DNA of 64,000 nt from Isoetes taiwanensis. Taxonomy: Eukaryota > Streptophyta > Lycopodiopsida > Isoetales > Isoetaceae. The stretch spans positions 15,784,826 through 15,848,825 of the forward strand of contig JAJEKV010000005.1 in assembly GCA_021234155.1 (NCBI GenBank), written 5' to 3'. The position numbers and the translations under genes are program-made. Below, one piece after another: positions 13,660 through 22,997 of this stretch (within the stretch, counting starts at the first letter, position 1; each line of letters starts with the position of its first letter). Under the pieces are notes generated by a model. The model made no database searches. It was not told the DNA's origin and saw only the letters and a list, made by a program, of their open reading frames with translations.

Positions 13660-14010
13660 CGGACCTTCGCCCGATACTGGTTACTATAGAAAGACTTTAC
13701 ACAAGTACCTCATGATCCACAGATGTAGAACATACGTATTGTTCCAAAATACGCAATAATATGTTGCAGCATCCCTGAGCTATTGGTCTCTAGCTCAAGA
13801 GATAACCCTTAACTAAATGCAGCTTGATATGGCCAACGTCATGCCCTCTCAGTGAGCTTCATCTGTGTCCACTCGGTACCATCAAATGATAAACACCCAT
13901 GGCTTTGGTTTCTGCTTAGTCTCTCCAGAGAGCTCTGGGCAGACAAAGGTGCAGCTAGGCTAGCAATGTGATGGAAGTTCAGTTTCATTTAATTGTCAAG
14001 TTTGAACATT
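13660..14010 (-). repeat. LTR-like relic, inverted copy of 57890-58240
   Basis: The reverse complement matches 57890-58240 over most of its length. Shared landmarks are ggtagctcagggatg-like and ctttctatagtaacc-like strings. In the right-hand copy the repeat is followed by a degenerate initiator-Met primer-binding site (agtatcagagtt), which suggests the repeat is the 3' part of an LTR. The left copy has lost its flanking site. No coding sequence. Confidence 0.5.
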
Positions 14011-14696
14011 CTACATGTTCTATATATTGTCGTACTTCAAATAATTTATTTTTCATGTAAAGTGTAGTTAATAGACAACTCAAGGGCCATTCTAATCTAT
14101 TGGGATCTATAGATATAATCAATAAACATAGGTAAATATCAAATGTCCTTGGGCAGAATATGTTCCAATCCTAGGCATAGCTTCTGGTTATAAATGCTAG
14201 AGCAAAAAAGCCAGGCAAATAGATCGCCTTGTATCACCAGTTGGTGTTGGTTTTTAAAACATCGTCTCTACACTTTAATATATCAACGATACATCTCTCA
14301 ATATGTGACCCTGAAAAATCAAAGAAAGCTATTTTTAACAAATTTTCAAGTGTCAGACGAATAATGATTTAGAGATTGCTTGCTAGAGATTTGAAAACTC
14401 ATCATTTTTATTAACAATTTTATTCAAAAAGTAGACACGTGTATGAAATTTTAAATACGTCAATTATAATTAATGAGGTGGCGTTGCATTTATTACATAG
14501 CTTTCTACGAAGCTTCTTTTTTGTGCCTCGAATTCAAATGGACATCTCTCCTAAAAGAGGCGACAGATCAAGGCGAAACCTATGTCATCGGATTCCTTTC
14601 ATTGAGGACTTTCTTAAGACTAATTTGCTATTGTTTTGTCACTGTTGAGGCCAATGTGTTTGAAATGGATATCATCACATACATCATACTTCTCTC

Positions 14697-14760
14697 GGGT
14701 ATCTCTGTAAGCAAGGCAATGCAAAAGCTCGAGTATCTCTGTAAGCAAGGCAATGCAAAA
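14697..14760. repeat. Two-copy tandem repeat of about 32 bases
   Basis: The string gtatctctgtaagcaaggca, with its downstream atgcaaaag, occurs twice in direct tandem. It lies inside the candidate inverted-repeat element. A local slippage duplication is the simplest explanation. Confidence 0.85.
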
Positions 14761-14987
14761 GTACATGTTCCTCATCTTCAAGTATCCCTACCTCACATAA
14801 TCTACACAGTCTAAGCTCATGAGGGATGTCATTCTACCTGCATACTTCAACACCAAGCCTATTTGTAGCTCATCCTCATCTTGCAGATAGCATGACTATG
14901 CTTCGTGGAAATCCCCTCTGCCAGAGAGAGGGGACATGGCATAAATAAATGACATGCCAAATTGGTGACTCAAAGAGTAGTTAGAAA

Positions 14988-15071
14988 TGGAAAACATAGG
15001 AGGAGAGAAGGAAAAGAGGATAAGGAAGAAGGAAAGGAAGAAAAAAGAAAAAAAAAAAAGAGAGAGAGAAG
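14988..15071 (+). repeat. Purine-rich (GA)n-like tract
   Basis: Over 80 bases of almost pure A/G on the plus strand, ending in a run of A and then GAGAGAGAG. The Lys/Glu-rich frame through it (14962-15222) is a product of this composition and is not called as a gene. Confidence 0.85.
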
Positions 15072-15404
15072 TTGTGACAGGGCAGAAATGGGTGACATGA
15101 CTCTTGGTGGCTCACCCGATTGGATGAGGCCACGTCACCCTTTCATAAGGGCTTTTATTGGTTATGTTTTATTCTTTAGTCTATTAATTGTTCATAACAT
15201 GCAAATGCACCGTCATGTATAAAATCGGGATCGCTTTTGTGGGTTATATAGGGTCATCCAATTGCCTGTTTGTTTTTCCTCCAATATGTATAAACAGAAG
15301 GTACGTTTGTGATTTGAAGTCATTTTGTTCAAGGTCGTTTGATATTTGCCTATAGTTTATTGATTATATCTATAGATCCCAATGAATTAGAATAGCCCTC
15401 GATG

Positions 15405-16064
15405 TTCTCATTTCTGTTAAAAAATAAAATAAACAGGCAAGAAAGCACCATAGACAACCCCAACAATGAATTGTCAATTTTTTTTGTCCACAAAACTATG
15501 AGGGCGGCGATGGCGGACTACTGGAAGAGCGAAGTTTGCTTGAACTAATAACAATGGTTCTCCAACAATATTTTGCAATCAAAATCTACATGTGTTGCAG
15601 ACACTGGCCTTTTTTCAACTCTCTGTTCCAACTCTTCGAGAGGCTACAAAATGGGCCTTGAATTCACCCTGCAAAAACCTGTGGAAAATGCTTTGTTTCT
15701 GCAAGAAGCCTTAATAACCTATTGTTAGGACCATTCGAGCCCAGCATGAGATTGAGACTAGAGAGGTCAATTAATAGATTAAGCAAGGAAGAAACGAATC
15801 TCTCGAATTTAAGTTCCCAAGTCGATTGTATCCTTTTTTTTAAGCTAGCATTAGTCTTGGAGATCCCATGTTCAACTCTCTCTTACTGATTTGGAACTCC
15901 CAGATTCGTTTAAGACTTTGGCCTTTTTCCACCTGTGCCGCAAACCAGTTTTCGGTTGTGTCCCTTGTGCAAAATGAACCCTTTCAAAAGAACGGGTTTT
16001 TTAATCAATAAAGCCGTGGCGATGAAGGCTGCTGATGCTAGAATCTGCCTGCATTTGCTGAACC
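15405..16064. other. Unassigned spacer left of SIM-element copy 3
   Basis: No gene recognised. A short plus-strand open stretch (15935-16064, ending MKAADARICLHLLNQLNQ) is cut by the LTR relic that follows. It may be an exon piece, but no family could be named. Confidence 0.35.
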
Positions 16065-17405
16065 AATTAAACCAAACTAGAAATATGCGAAAAATTGTAT
16101 TGATTCAAAGTTCTTTGGGTTAACCTAAATAGCCTAGATTGTGGCTTTACATAGTATGTGAAGAGATGCGAATGGCATCTCTTCATGAATGGACACATTT
16201 CAATTATTATGTCCTTTGGCACGGATTGATGATGTGTACAAGCACAAACTAATTTGTGTTTGTTCAGGAACTTAATCTTCATTACAAACCTTCTTTTTGA
16301 GACTTTGTGGGCAGTTTCACATTTTTGGAGTCTTCATTGCTCCTTTCTATACTTGCAGCGTCATCCATATAATTATTACCACCATAATGTGGTCTTCACT
16401 AATATGGGTGCCAAGTGTGGTCTTATTCCCAAAAATACAAGTTAGGTGCCATTAGGGTTGTGGATTTACCCTTAATTACATAAGCTGCAATACTTGAACT
16501 TATCCAAGTCTTTGGAAGTTTACAAAATCAAATTTCCAGAATAACTCCAATTACTCTTCTCTTTAAAATATAGGTGCCATGTACTTATGGCTTTCCTTAA
16601 CTTCTCCCCTTTTTGATCTTGGGAACTTCCAACAAGATCTAGGTTGGGAGTATTGGGCCTTGAGTGAACGTCTTCATCTTCAAGGATCTAGAAGAGTTAA
16701 TTCCCTATGGAGTACCACACAAATGTAGCTTTAACATCGTATAGATGACCACGTATTCGTGGGTTTATGCATCCGATTATTATGGATATCGTTTATTGCT
16801 TTGCAAATTTGAACAACTTAACTAGAGTTCAATGACTTCGGATACTCTTGAGCACCTGATGTGGCTGCTTCTATAAGTGGGCGATATTCTTCATCAGTTG
16901 CCAACGAAAAATCTTCTTCTTCAGAATTATAAGTGCTTATGCTTGAGCAATCTGTAAGGTGCTTATAATAGTTATATGGGGATCTTTCAAGATCAGAGGA
17001 ATCACCTTCATAAGACTCGGTTGGTAGAATAGAGGAATCACTTGAAATTTCAATAATAGAAATAGTAAAGGGAATTTGAGTCTCTTCCTCTAAAGTAATC
17101 TCTCTAGGACTCTCATAGATGCGCGGACCATTCAAGGAACAAGGTTCCTTGGTATCTCCTCCTAGATGGTATAAAATATACACCGGTTGTTGGAGCTCTT
17201 GTTGATGTTTTGAGCAACAATATGAGTTTAAGTTCAAAGTAGGATTATGTAAAGGTAATTCACAATCCAAAATTTTAACTCTTTTATGGGATGTATTAAA
17301 GTTTTCTAGCATGATTGCAAATAAATTCTGAGAGTACTTCACTGCTCTCTTTTTGAAACTTGAGAGTTTGAATATTCATTGAATCCGGTATCTTTAGCAG
17401 GCTAT
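16065..17405 (-). mobile_element. SIM-LTR element copy 3, 5'-truncated relic (second subfamily)
   Basis: This is a minus-strand partial copy of the short LTR element seen complete at 17705-20368. It keeps the 3' LTR (about 16070-16268), the 3' untranslated part and the SIM-type ORF (16818-17342), and it stops where the complete elements would continue into their first ORFs. The LTR and ORF are clearly diverged from A and B and match copy 4 (56430-57420) better. A and B therefore form one subfamily, and copies 3 and 4 another. Confidence 0.8.
16818..17342 (-). CDS. SUMO-interacting-motif protein of the LTR element, subfamily 2
   Basis: Open frame of 174 codons, homologous end to end with the ORF of element A from its KYSQNLF segment onward. 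It keeps RVKILDCEL, LNSYCCSKHQ, the SUMO-interacting motif SIIEISSDSS, the Ser/acid-rich SDLERS and LTDCSSIST segments, and the C-terminal ATDEEYRPLIEAATSGAQEY. The first motif of subfamily 1 (EIIEITSDDD) is replaced by REITLEEETQ, so only one strong motif is left. The N-terminal part, including the nuclear signal, is missing or out of frame. That the frame remains open in a diverged, truncated copy suggests past selection on the protein. Function is inferred from motifs only. Confidence 0.65.
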   Translation of the reverse strand: MKYSQNLFAIMLENFNTSHKRVKILDCELPLHNPTLNLNSYCCSKHQQELQQPVYILYHLGGDTKEPCSLNGPRIYESPREITLEEETQIPFTISIIEISSDSSILPTESYEGDSSDLERSPYNYYKHLTDCSSISTYNSEEEDFSLATDEEYRPLIEAATSGAQEYPKSLNSS

Positions 17406-17699
17406 TTGTAGATTTCGCCAACGTAGGTATTGCTATGTGGCGACATATTTTAGTATCAAAATATCAACGCATTTATGTAAGTTTCCCTTATCTCTGTCTA
17501 TTCAAACAAAAATTATATCAATGTCAGTCCTGTTTTCCAATACCTGCTAGCAGCAATTTGACTAACAAACCCATCTTTGAAAGTCTAGCAATTGGGTTAG
17601 AAAATCCTGTTTCAAAGTTCTGAAGGCTACTGGGTTAGATGCTGGAGCTTTGAATTGGTGGAAAATTCTAATCTGGCCTCAATACTTCTGGTGCTATAT
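17406..17699. other. Spacer between element copy 3 and element A
   Basis: About 290 bases with short open stretches and no named motif. It ends in aatat, one side of the target-site duplication of element A. Confidence 0.5.
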
Positions 17700-17704
17700 A
17701 ATAT

Positions 17705-17936
17705 TGTTATGAAATAGAATTGTGCGGAAAATTGTATATATTAGAGATTAATCAGAGTTAATCCAAAGAGCCTGGATTATGGCTTTACATAGTCAGTGAA
17801 GAGGCATGAGTTGCATCTCTTCATGAATGGACACATTCCACATCATCATGTCCTTTGGCATGGATTGATGATGTGTACAAGCACAAACTGATTGTGTTTG
17901 TTCAGGGAGATTAATCCTTATTCATTTCTGTTAATA
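17705..17936 (-). repeat. 3' LTR of element A
   Basis: The 232-base LTR distal to the ORFs in element sense. It begins tgttatgaaat and ends ctgttaata on the plus strand. It is nearly identical to 20137-20368. Confidence 0.95.
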
Positions 17937-17947
17937 CTCCCCCTTAA
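17937..17947 (-). other. Polypurine tract of element A
   Basis: In element sense this reads aagggggag directly before the LTR start TATTAACAG. It is the usual site for plus-strand priming. The same tract precedes the 3' LTR of element B (23551-23559). Confidence 0.85.
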
Positions 17948-18500
17948 TCTTCATGAACAGACCTTTATATAATCTTCTTGTTGAGAAGTTTGTAGCGGCT
18001 TCTTAACTTGGAGTCTTCATTACTCCTTTCCATACTTGCAGCTTCAATATAAACATTACCACCATAACGTGGTCTTTACTAAGATGGGTGCCATCTAATG
18101 TGGGCTTATTCCCAAATTACAAGTTAGACGCCACTAGGGTTGTGGACTTACCCTTAACTTTGTAAGCTGCAATACTTGAACTATTCAAGTCTTTGGAAGT
18201 TTACAAGATCAAACTTCCAGAATAACTCCACTACTCTTCACATATGAAGTGGGTGTGCCATGTGCTTATGGCTTTCCCTAACTTCTCCCCCTTTTGATCT
18301 TGGGAACTTCCAACAAGATCTAGGTGGAGAGTTTTTAGGCCTTAAGTGAACATTGTCATCTTCAAGAACCTAGAAGAGTTAGTTCCCTATGGAGTACCAC
18401 TTAGAGGTGGCTTTAGCATCATGTAGATGACCACTAATGCGTGGGTTTATGCATCCAAATTATTATGGATGGCTTTATTACGTTTGCAGAATTGAACAAC

Positions 18501-19139
18501 TTATCTGGAGTGTGATGACTCCGAATACTCTTGAGCTCCAGTTGTGGCTGCTTCTAAGACTTGACGGTATTCGTCATCAGTTGCCATAGAGAACTCTTCA
18601 TTTTCAGAATTATGAGTACTTATGCTAGAGCAATCTGTAAAATGCTCATAAGGAGATGAAGATCTTTCAAGGTCAGATATATCACCATCATAAGACTCAA
18701 TTGCCAGAAGGGATGAGTCACTGGAAATATCTATGATAGAAATTGGGGATGGAGCACTCCCATTAATTCCGTTGGGAATTGGAGTGTCATCATCTGAAGT
18801 GATCTCAATAATCTCAAGAGGACTCTCATTAATCCGGGGACCATTCAAGGAACTGGGTTCCTTGGTCTCTCCCCCTGGATGGTGTAAAATGTACACTGAT
18901 TGCTGAAGCACATGTTGATGCTTGGAGCAACAATATGAGTTGAGGTCCAAATTTGGATGATGTGAATTTAGTTCACAATCCATGATTTTAACTCTTTTAT
19001 TAGAATTCTTAAAGAGTTCTGGCATTATCATAAACAAATTCTGAGAGTACTTCACCTTTCGCTTTGGAGGAGGTGAGTACTTTGAACTGCATTGAGAGTT
19101 CGAAGATTGGTCTTCAGCAGGTCTTTTGCCTTTGTCCAT
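18501..19139 (-). CDS. SUMO-interacting-motif nuclear protein of element A
   Basis: Open frame of 212 codons from the first ATG (19139); a longer frame to 19175 would need a TTG start. Near residues 23-30 is PPPKRKVK, close to the SV40-type nuclear signal. Two hydrophobic-acid motifs follow: EIIEITSDDD (about 109-118) and SIIDISSDSS (about 134-143). Both fit the SUMO-interacting consensus of three or four Ile/Val followed by Ser/Asp. The C-terminal third is rich in Ser, Asp and Glu, including SDLERSSSPYEHFTDCSSIS. No zinc knuckle, protease or capsid motif is seen, so it does not look like Gag. Copies exist at 16818, 22461 and 56382. I infer a nuclear protein that contacts SUMO-modified chromatin or silencing proteins; this is not demonstrated. 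Confidence 0.75.
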   Translation of the reverse strand: MDKGKRPAEDQSSNSQCSSKYSPPPKRKVKYSQNLFMIMPELFKNSNKRVKIMDCELNSHHPNLDLNSYCCSKHQHVLQQSVYILHHPGGETKEPSSLNGPRINESPLEIIEITSDDDTPIPNGINGSAPSPISIIDISSDSSLLAIESYDGDISDLERSSSPYEHFTDCSSISTHNSENEEFSMATDDEYRQVLEAATTGAQEYSESSHSR

Positions 19140-19449
19140 CAGTACCAAAAAAAGGTCTTGAATAATATGCTCCAAAATCAGAATGATATTCTACTATAAG
19201 GATATAAGTCTTGAGGAGGTGATCAGGCTCTTCAAGAGCAATTTGAAAAATGTAGCAATTGGTGGAGCTAAGAATGTAAATTTTGGGCTGGGTGCAGGAA
19301 GAAGTGGCCGGAAGAGGTGCGTCGGTTAGGGTGCACCTGATGGTTTGCTGGCCACGTGGCACATTTGTGCCAAAAAAATTTGGTTTGGGCGACGGCAGAA
19401 ATTGTCGCGATCTGTTGGAGATCTGGGCAAGAGCCATATCTTCGGGCAT
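19114..19449 (-). CDS. Element A upstream ORF (unknown product)
   Basis: Open frame of 111 codons starting MPEDMALAQISNRSRQFL. It overlaps the SIM ORF by 26 bases if that starts at ATG 19139, and by 62 bases if it starts at TTG 19175. The downstream frame is +1 relative to this one. Element B has the equivalent ORF (22001-22384) with a 14-codon internal duplication. No domain is recognised; SSTNCYIFQIALEEPDHLLK gives it a protein-like, amphipathic look. A run of seven T (element sense) lies in the overlap. The two ORFs could be parts of one ancestral frame. Confidence 0.5.
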   Translation of the reverse strand: MPEDMALAQISNRSRQFLPSPKPNFFGTNVPRGQQTIRCTLTDAPLPATSSCTQPKIYILSSTNCYIFQIALEEPDHLLKTYILIVEYHSDFGAYYSRPFFGTDGQRQKTC

Positions 19450-19521
19450 AGCCTAAACTGGCTGATTAGCAATGGCGGCTGGATAAAGTAGACCGAAAGA
19501 TTTTTTTTTTTCTGCCTTCTG

Positions 19522-19737
19522 CTACCGTTTGACAGCAAGGGTTAAAATTCGATTCCACCATAAATCCAGAGTGCTTCTATCTGTTTTCTGCTGGCGTTGT
19601 TCAAAAGGAGGGGCAGGGCCTTCTTGCCCTCCATAGATTGGATGGATCGAATAACTCAGATTGGCCCATTTTTCTTTCTGCAATTTTCTTCTGCGGCATT
19701 TATTCTTCGCAGAGTTATCTCGCTGGGAGATCTTCAT
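19522..19737 (-). CDS. Element A first small ORF (unknown product)
   Basis: Open frame of about 70 codons near the 5' side of element A, rich in Lys/Arg at its start, then WANLSYSIHPIYGGQEG. Element B keeps the same frame open (21741-21941) with a few substitutions. No family recognised. It could be a leader peptide or simply noncoding sequence that remains open because both copies are young. Confidence 0.35.
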   Translation of the reverse strand: MKISQRDNSAKNKCRRRKLQKEKWANLSYSIHPIYGGQEGPAPPFEQRQQKTDRSTLDLWWNRILTLAVKR

Positions 19738-20123
19738 GCAATTTTATGCATGATCTACAGTGTCTTGTTCACTGGAATAACTGTTGAGCATCGTTTGATG
19801 GCTACAGCATCATTGACGGTCTTCCCAGCATTCTTTGCTGGGACCTTGTGATGAATTTGGCAGGGGGGATGCCAATTCAAAATTCTTGTATAGAAGCCTT
19901 TAGAATTTTGCTTTGATGAGCAATATCATGGCAGCATGATCTCGCTGCTCTTTATATGCTTGCTTAAGATAGATTTAGAGAAAAAAATTTAAGATTTGAA
20001 TAAACCTTAATTTCTTCCGCATTCTTGTGTCCAGGATCATTTGCTTCCATTGCTTGATGACTTTTGCTTGGGTTGCTTGGGCTGCTCTACAAGGCAGCCC
20101 TTGATTTCTTTAGCCTTTAACGA

Positions 20124-20136
20124 GGCTCTGATACCA
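20124..20136 (-). other. Primer-binding site of element A
   Basis: The element-sense sequence TGGTATCAGAGCC directly follows the 5' LTR. It is complementary to the 3' end of plant initiator-Met tRNA, the usual primer of plant copia and many gypsy elements. Confidence 0.9.
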
Positions 20137-20368
20137 TGTTATGAAATAGAATTGTGCGGAAAATTGTATATATTAGAGATTAATCAGAGTTAATCCAAAG
20201 AGCCTGGATTATGGCTTTACATAGTCAGTAAAGAGGCATGAGTTGCATCTCTTCATGAATGGACACATTCCACATCATCATGTCCTTTGGCATGGATTGA
20301 TGATGTGTACAAGCACAAACTGATTGTGTTTGTTCAGGGAGATTAATCCTTATTCATTTCTGTTAATA
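20137..20368 (-). repeat. 5' LTR of element A
   Basis: 232 bases, paired with 17705-17936, bordered on the right by the AATAT target duplicate (20369-20373). It must contain the element promoter; no strong TATA box stands out. Confidence 0.95.
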
Positions 20369-20767
20369 AATATGGACTTCCAACTATTTCACAATGGTTT
20401 AGGCTTGGCTTCCTGTACGTCTGCAACAGATAAAGGGACACAAAGTTCTATATTCTTCAACAATGCTAAAAGCTATTAAATGAGTTTCGAATCTGTCTGT
20501 GCGCCCAAATAAAAAGTATGATCCAATATATTCTCTGGCACTAGTTTTGGGCTTGCTTGATTTGTTTTTGCTTTTCAAGGTTCCATCAGATGATCAAATG
20601 CCCTTCTGAGACTTATCCTTCTGTGGTATAGCAGTAGACTACGTAGTTGCTGCTCAGGAAAATAAAGCCCAAATGCATTGAAGTGAATATCTGTGACAAC
20701 ATAAGAGGAAGGATTGAGACACAAACAAAGCTCTTCTCTGTAAAATCCATCCCCAATTCATAGTTAT

Positions 20768-21127
20768 TTGCGCTCCTGCACAAATTCCAACCACGAGCAT
20801 AATTTAAACTCCATTTCCGGTAGCAAATCGGCTCTGGTTTCTAGCACAGCCAAGAACAAAGTGGATTTTCACTTAGAAACAGGGGATCTCGGGCTAGAAA
20901 CAGGGGATATGATCTCTGAATCAAGAACAGGGGCTAAAAACAGGATTAGAGCTTATAAAGCCCCTAGCAATTGGGCGACCCCTTTGCAAAGAATTGCAGC
21001 GTACAAATTTGGAGATTTTGCTTTCAATTCGGCAATAGAATCTGCTGAGCTATGACGGACGTCTGAGATCAATGCCTTGCAAACAGCCATCGCGGATATG
21101 GGGAAAGGGAACACCGCTCTCCATTGG
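20768..21127 (+). pseudogene. Ankyrin-repeat gene fragment, 5' part, split by element B
   Basis: The plus-strand frame 20768-21055 continues in the same frame after a single TGA (21053-21055) into ALQTAIADMGKGNTALHW, up to the element B insertion. GNTALHW is the start of an ankyrin repeat. The frame resumes after the element at 23777 with AAIEGSSQVIYTLIS. Ankyrin repeats mediate protein contacts; the full protein cannot be identified. Upstream residues (ATPLQRIAAYKFGDFAFNSA) are in frame but not diagnostic. The TGA and the 2.6-kb insertion make it a pseudogene or gene fragment. Confidence 0.65.
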
Positions 21128-21339
21128 TATTAACAGAAATGAATAAGGATTAATCTCCCTGAACAAACACAATCAGTTTGTGCTTGTACACATCATCAAT
21201 CCATGCCAAAGGACATGATGATGTGGAAGTGTCCATTCATGAAGAGATACAACTCATGCCTCTTCACTGACTATGTAAAGCCATAATCCAGGCTCTTTGG
21301 ACTAATCTTGAATACATACAATTTTCCTGATTATTAACA
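21128..21339 (+). repeat. 5' LTR of element B
   Basis: 212 bases, TATTAACAG...TTATTAACA. It lacks about 20 bases present near the 3' end of the element A LTR. Paired with 23560-23771. Confidence 0.95.
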
Positions 21340-21353
21340 TGGTATCAGAGCCT
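21340..21353 (+). other. Primer-binding site of element B
   Basis: tggtatcagagcct directly follows the 5' LTR; complementary to initiator-Met tRNA. Confidence 0.9.
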
Positions 21354-21740
21354 CGTTAAAAGGCTAAAGAAATCGAGGGCTGCCTTGTAGAGCAGCCCAG
21401 CCCGAGCAAAAGTCAAGCAAACGATCCTGGACAATGCGGAAGAAATTAAGGTTTATTAAAATCTTAAATTTTTTTCTCTAAATCTTAAGCAAGCACATAA
21501 AGCAGTGAGATTATGCTGCCATGATATTGCTGATTAAAGCAAATTCATAACGGCTTCTGTACAAGAATTTTGAATTGGCATCCCCCCTGCCAAATTCATG
21601 TTAAGGTCTCTGCCATGAAGGGAATAAAGACTGAAAAGGATGCTGACGCTATCAAACGATGCTCAGCCTGAATTCCAGTGAACAAGACACTGAGAAATAT
21701 GCACAAAATTTGCATGAAAATCTCCTAGAGAGATAACTCT

Positions 21741-21941
21741 GTGAAGCGTTATGCCGCAGAAGAAAATTGCAGAAGAAAATTGCAGAAAGAAAAATGGGCC
21801 AATCTGAGTTATTGGATCCATCCAATCTATGGAGGGCAAGAAGGCCCTGCCCCTCCTTTTGAACAACGCCAGCAGAAAACAGATAGAAGCACCCTGGATT
21901 TATGGTGGAATCAAATTTTAACCCTTGATGTCAAACGGTAG
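21741..21941 (+). CDS. Element B first small ORF (unknown product)
   Basis: Open frame of 66 codons, counterpart of 19522-19737 in element A. It shares KWANLSY and IHPIYGGQEGPAPPFEQRQQ. No domain recognised. Confidence 0.35.
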   Translation: MKRYAAEENCRRKLQKEKWANLSYWIHPIYGGQEGPAPPFEQRQQKTDRSTLDLWWNQILTLDVKR

Positions 21942-22000
21942 CAGAAGGCAGAAAAAAAATCTTTCGGTCTACTTTATCCAGCCATCAGCCAGTTTAGACT

Positions 22001-22384
22001 ATGCCCGAAGATATGGCTCTTGCCCAGATCTCCAACAGGTCGCGACAATTTCTGCCGTCGCCCAAACCAAATTTTTTTGGCACAAATGTGCCACGTGGCC
22101 AGCCCAAACCAATTTTTTTTGGCACAAATGTGCCACGTGGCCAGCAAACCATCAGGTGCACCCTAACCGACGCACCTCTTCCGGCCACTTCTTCCTGCAC
22201 CCAGCCCGAAATTTACATTCTTAGCTCCACCAATTGCTACAATTTCCAAATTGCTCTTGAAGAGCCTGATCACCTCCTCAAGACTTATATCCTTATAGCA
22301 GAATATCATTCTAATTTTGGAGCATATTATTCAAGACCTTCCCTTGGTGCTGATAACTACGGACAAAGGCAAAAGACCTGCTGA
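22001..22384 (+). CDS. Element B upstream ORF with 14-codon duplication
   Basis: Open frame of 127 codons, counterpart of 19114-19449. At about 22062-22145 a 42-base unit encoding a PKPNFFGTNVPRGQ-like stretch is duplicated in frame. Each unit contains the palindrome ggcacaaatgtgcc and gccacgtggcc, which includes a CACGTG G-box. The product is unknown. The following ORF is in a different frame, as in element A. Confidence 0.5.
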   Translation: MPEDMALAQISNRSRQFLPSPKPNFFGTNVPRGQPKPIFFGTNVPRGQQTIRCTLTDAPLPATSSCTQPEIYILSSTNCYNFQIALEEPDHLLKTYILIAEYHSNFGAYYSRPSLGADNYGQRQKTC

Positions 22385-22460
22385 AGACCAATCTTCGAAC
22401 TCTCAATGCAGTTCAAAGTACTCACCTCCTCCAAAGCGAAAGGTGAAGTACTCTTAGAAT

Positions 22461-22997
22461 TTGTTTATGATAATGCCAGAACTCTTTAAGAATTCCAATA
22501 AAAGAGTTAAAATCATGGATTGTGAACTAAATTCACATCATCCAAATTTGGACCTCAACTCATACTGTTGCTCCAAGCATCAACAAGTGCTTCAGCAACC
22601 GGTGTACATTTTACACCATCCAGGGGGAGAGACCAAGGAACCTTGTTCCTTGAATGGTCGCCGGATTAATGAGAGTCCTCTTGAGATTATTGAGATCACT
22701 TCAGATGATGACACTCCAATTCCCAACGGAATTAATGAGAGTGCTCCATCCCCAATTTCTATCATAGATATTTCCAGTGACTCATCCCTTCTGGCAATTG
22801 AGTCTTATGATGGTGATATATCTGACCTTGAAAGATCTTCATCTCCTTATGAGCATTTTACAGATTGTTCTAGCATAAGTACTCATAATTCTGAAAACGA
22901 AGAGTTCTCTATGGCAACTGATGACGAATACCATCAACTCTTAGAAGTAGCCACAACTGGAGCTCAAGAGTATTCGAAGTCATCACACTCCAGATAA
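22461..22997 (+). pseudogene. SIM protein of element B, N-terminus cut off by a stop
   Basis: Homologue of the element A protein. The upstream part in the same frame (about 22322-22454) still encodes PPPKRKVKYS, then meets TAG where A has CAG. The remaining frame has no ATG at 22461 (TTG); the first ATG is at 22467. Both SUMO-interacting motifs are kept (EIIEITSDDD and SIIDISSDSS), as is the Ser/acid-rich C-terminus. If translated from the internal ATG, the product would lack the nuclear signal. Confidence 0.7.

Larger units (their letters stand above)
14085..15404. mobile_element. Candidate non-autonomous inverted-repeat transposon
   Basis: About 65 bases at 14085-14152 and 15347-15404 are imperfect inverted repeats sharing the core attgattatatctatagatc and its complement. 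They flank about 1.2 kb that encodes no transposase I can see. Weaker similarity extends a few tens of bases to each side. I could not identify a clear target-site duplication, so the true ends and the superfamily are unknown. Chance insertion of two copies of a short dispersed repeat is the main alternative. Confidence 0.35.
17705..20368 (-). mobile_element. SIM-LTR element A, complete, with 5-bp target duplication
   Basis: A complete short LTR retrotransposon in minus orientation, 2664 bases long. The LTRs (17705-17936 and 20137-20368) are 232 bases each and differ at one position by eye (gtgaag versus gtaaag), so insertion was recent. The target-site duplication AATAT lies at 17700-17704 and 20369-20373. 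The primer-binding site matches initiator-Met tRNA. A polypurine tract abuts the 3' LTR. There is no protease, RT or integrase, so it must move in trans. The interior encodes small ORFs, including the SIM protein. In sense orientation the LTR reads TATTAACAG...CATAACA, that is TA...CA ends rather than TG...CA. Confidence 0.95.

Noticed and set aside
14962..15222. Lys/Glu-rich protein
   Set aside because: The frame is produced by a purine-rich low-complexity tract and has no homologue or conserved start.
18501..19175. SIM ORF as an ordinary gag
   Set aside because: There is no zinc knuckle, major homology region or capsid-like helix pattern. The Cys residues (YCC, DCEL, DCSS) do not form a zinc-knuckle spacing.
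18501..22997. Start codons at 19175 and 22461 for the SIM ORFs
   Set aside because: Both positions are TTG. Plant nuclear genes start at ATG, so 19139 was chosen for element A, and the B copy is treated as broken.
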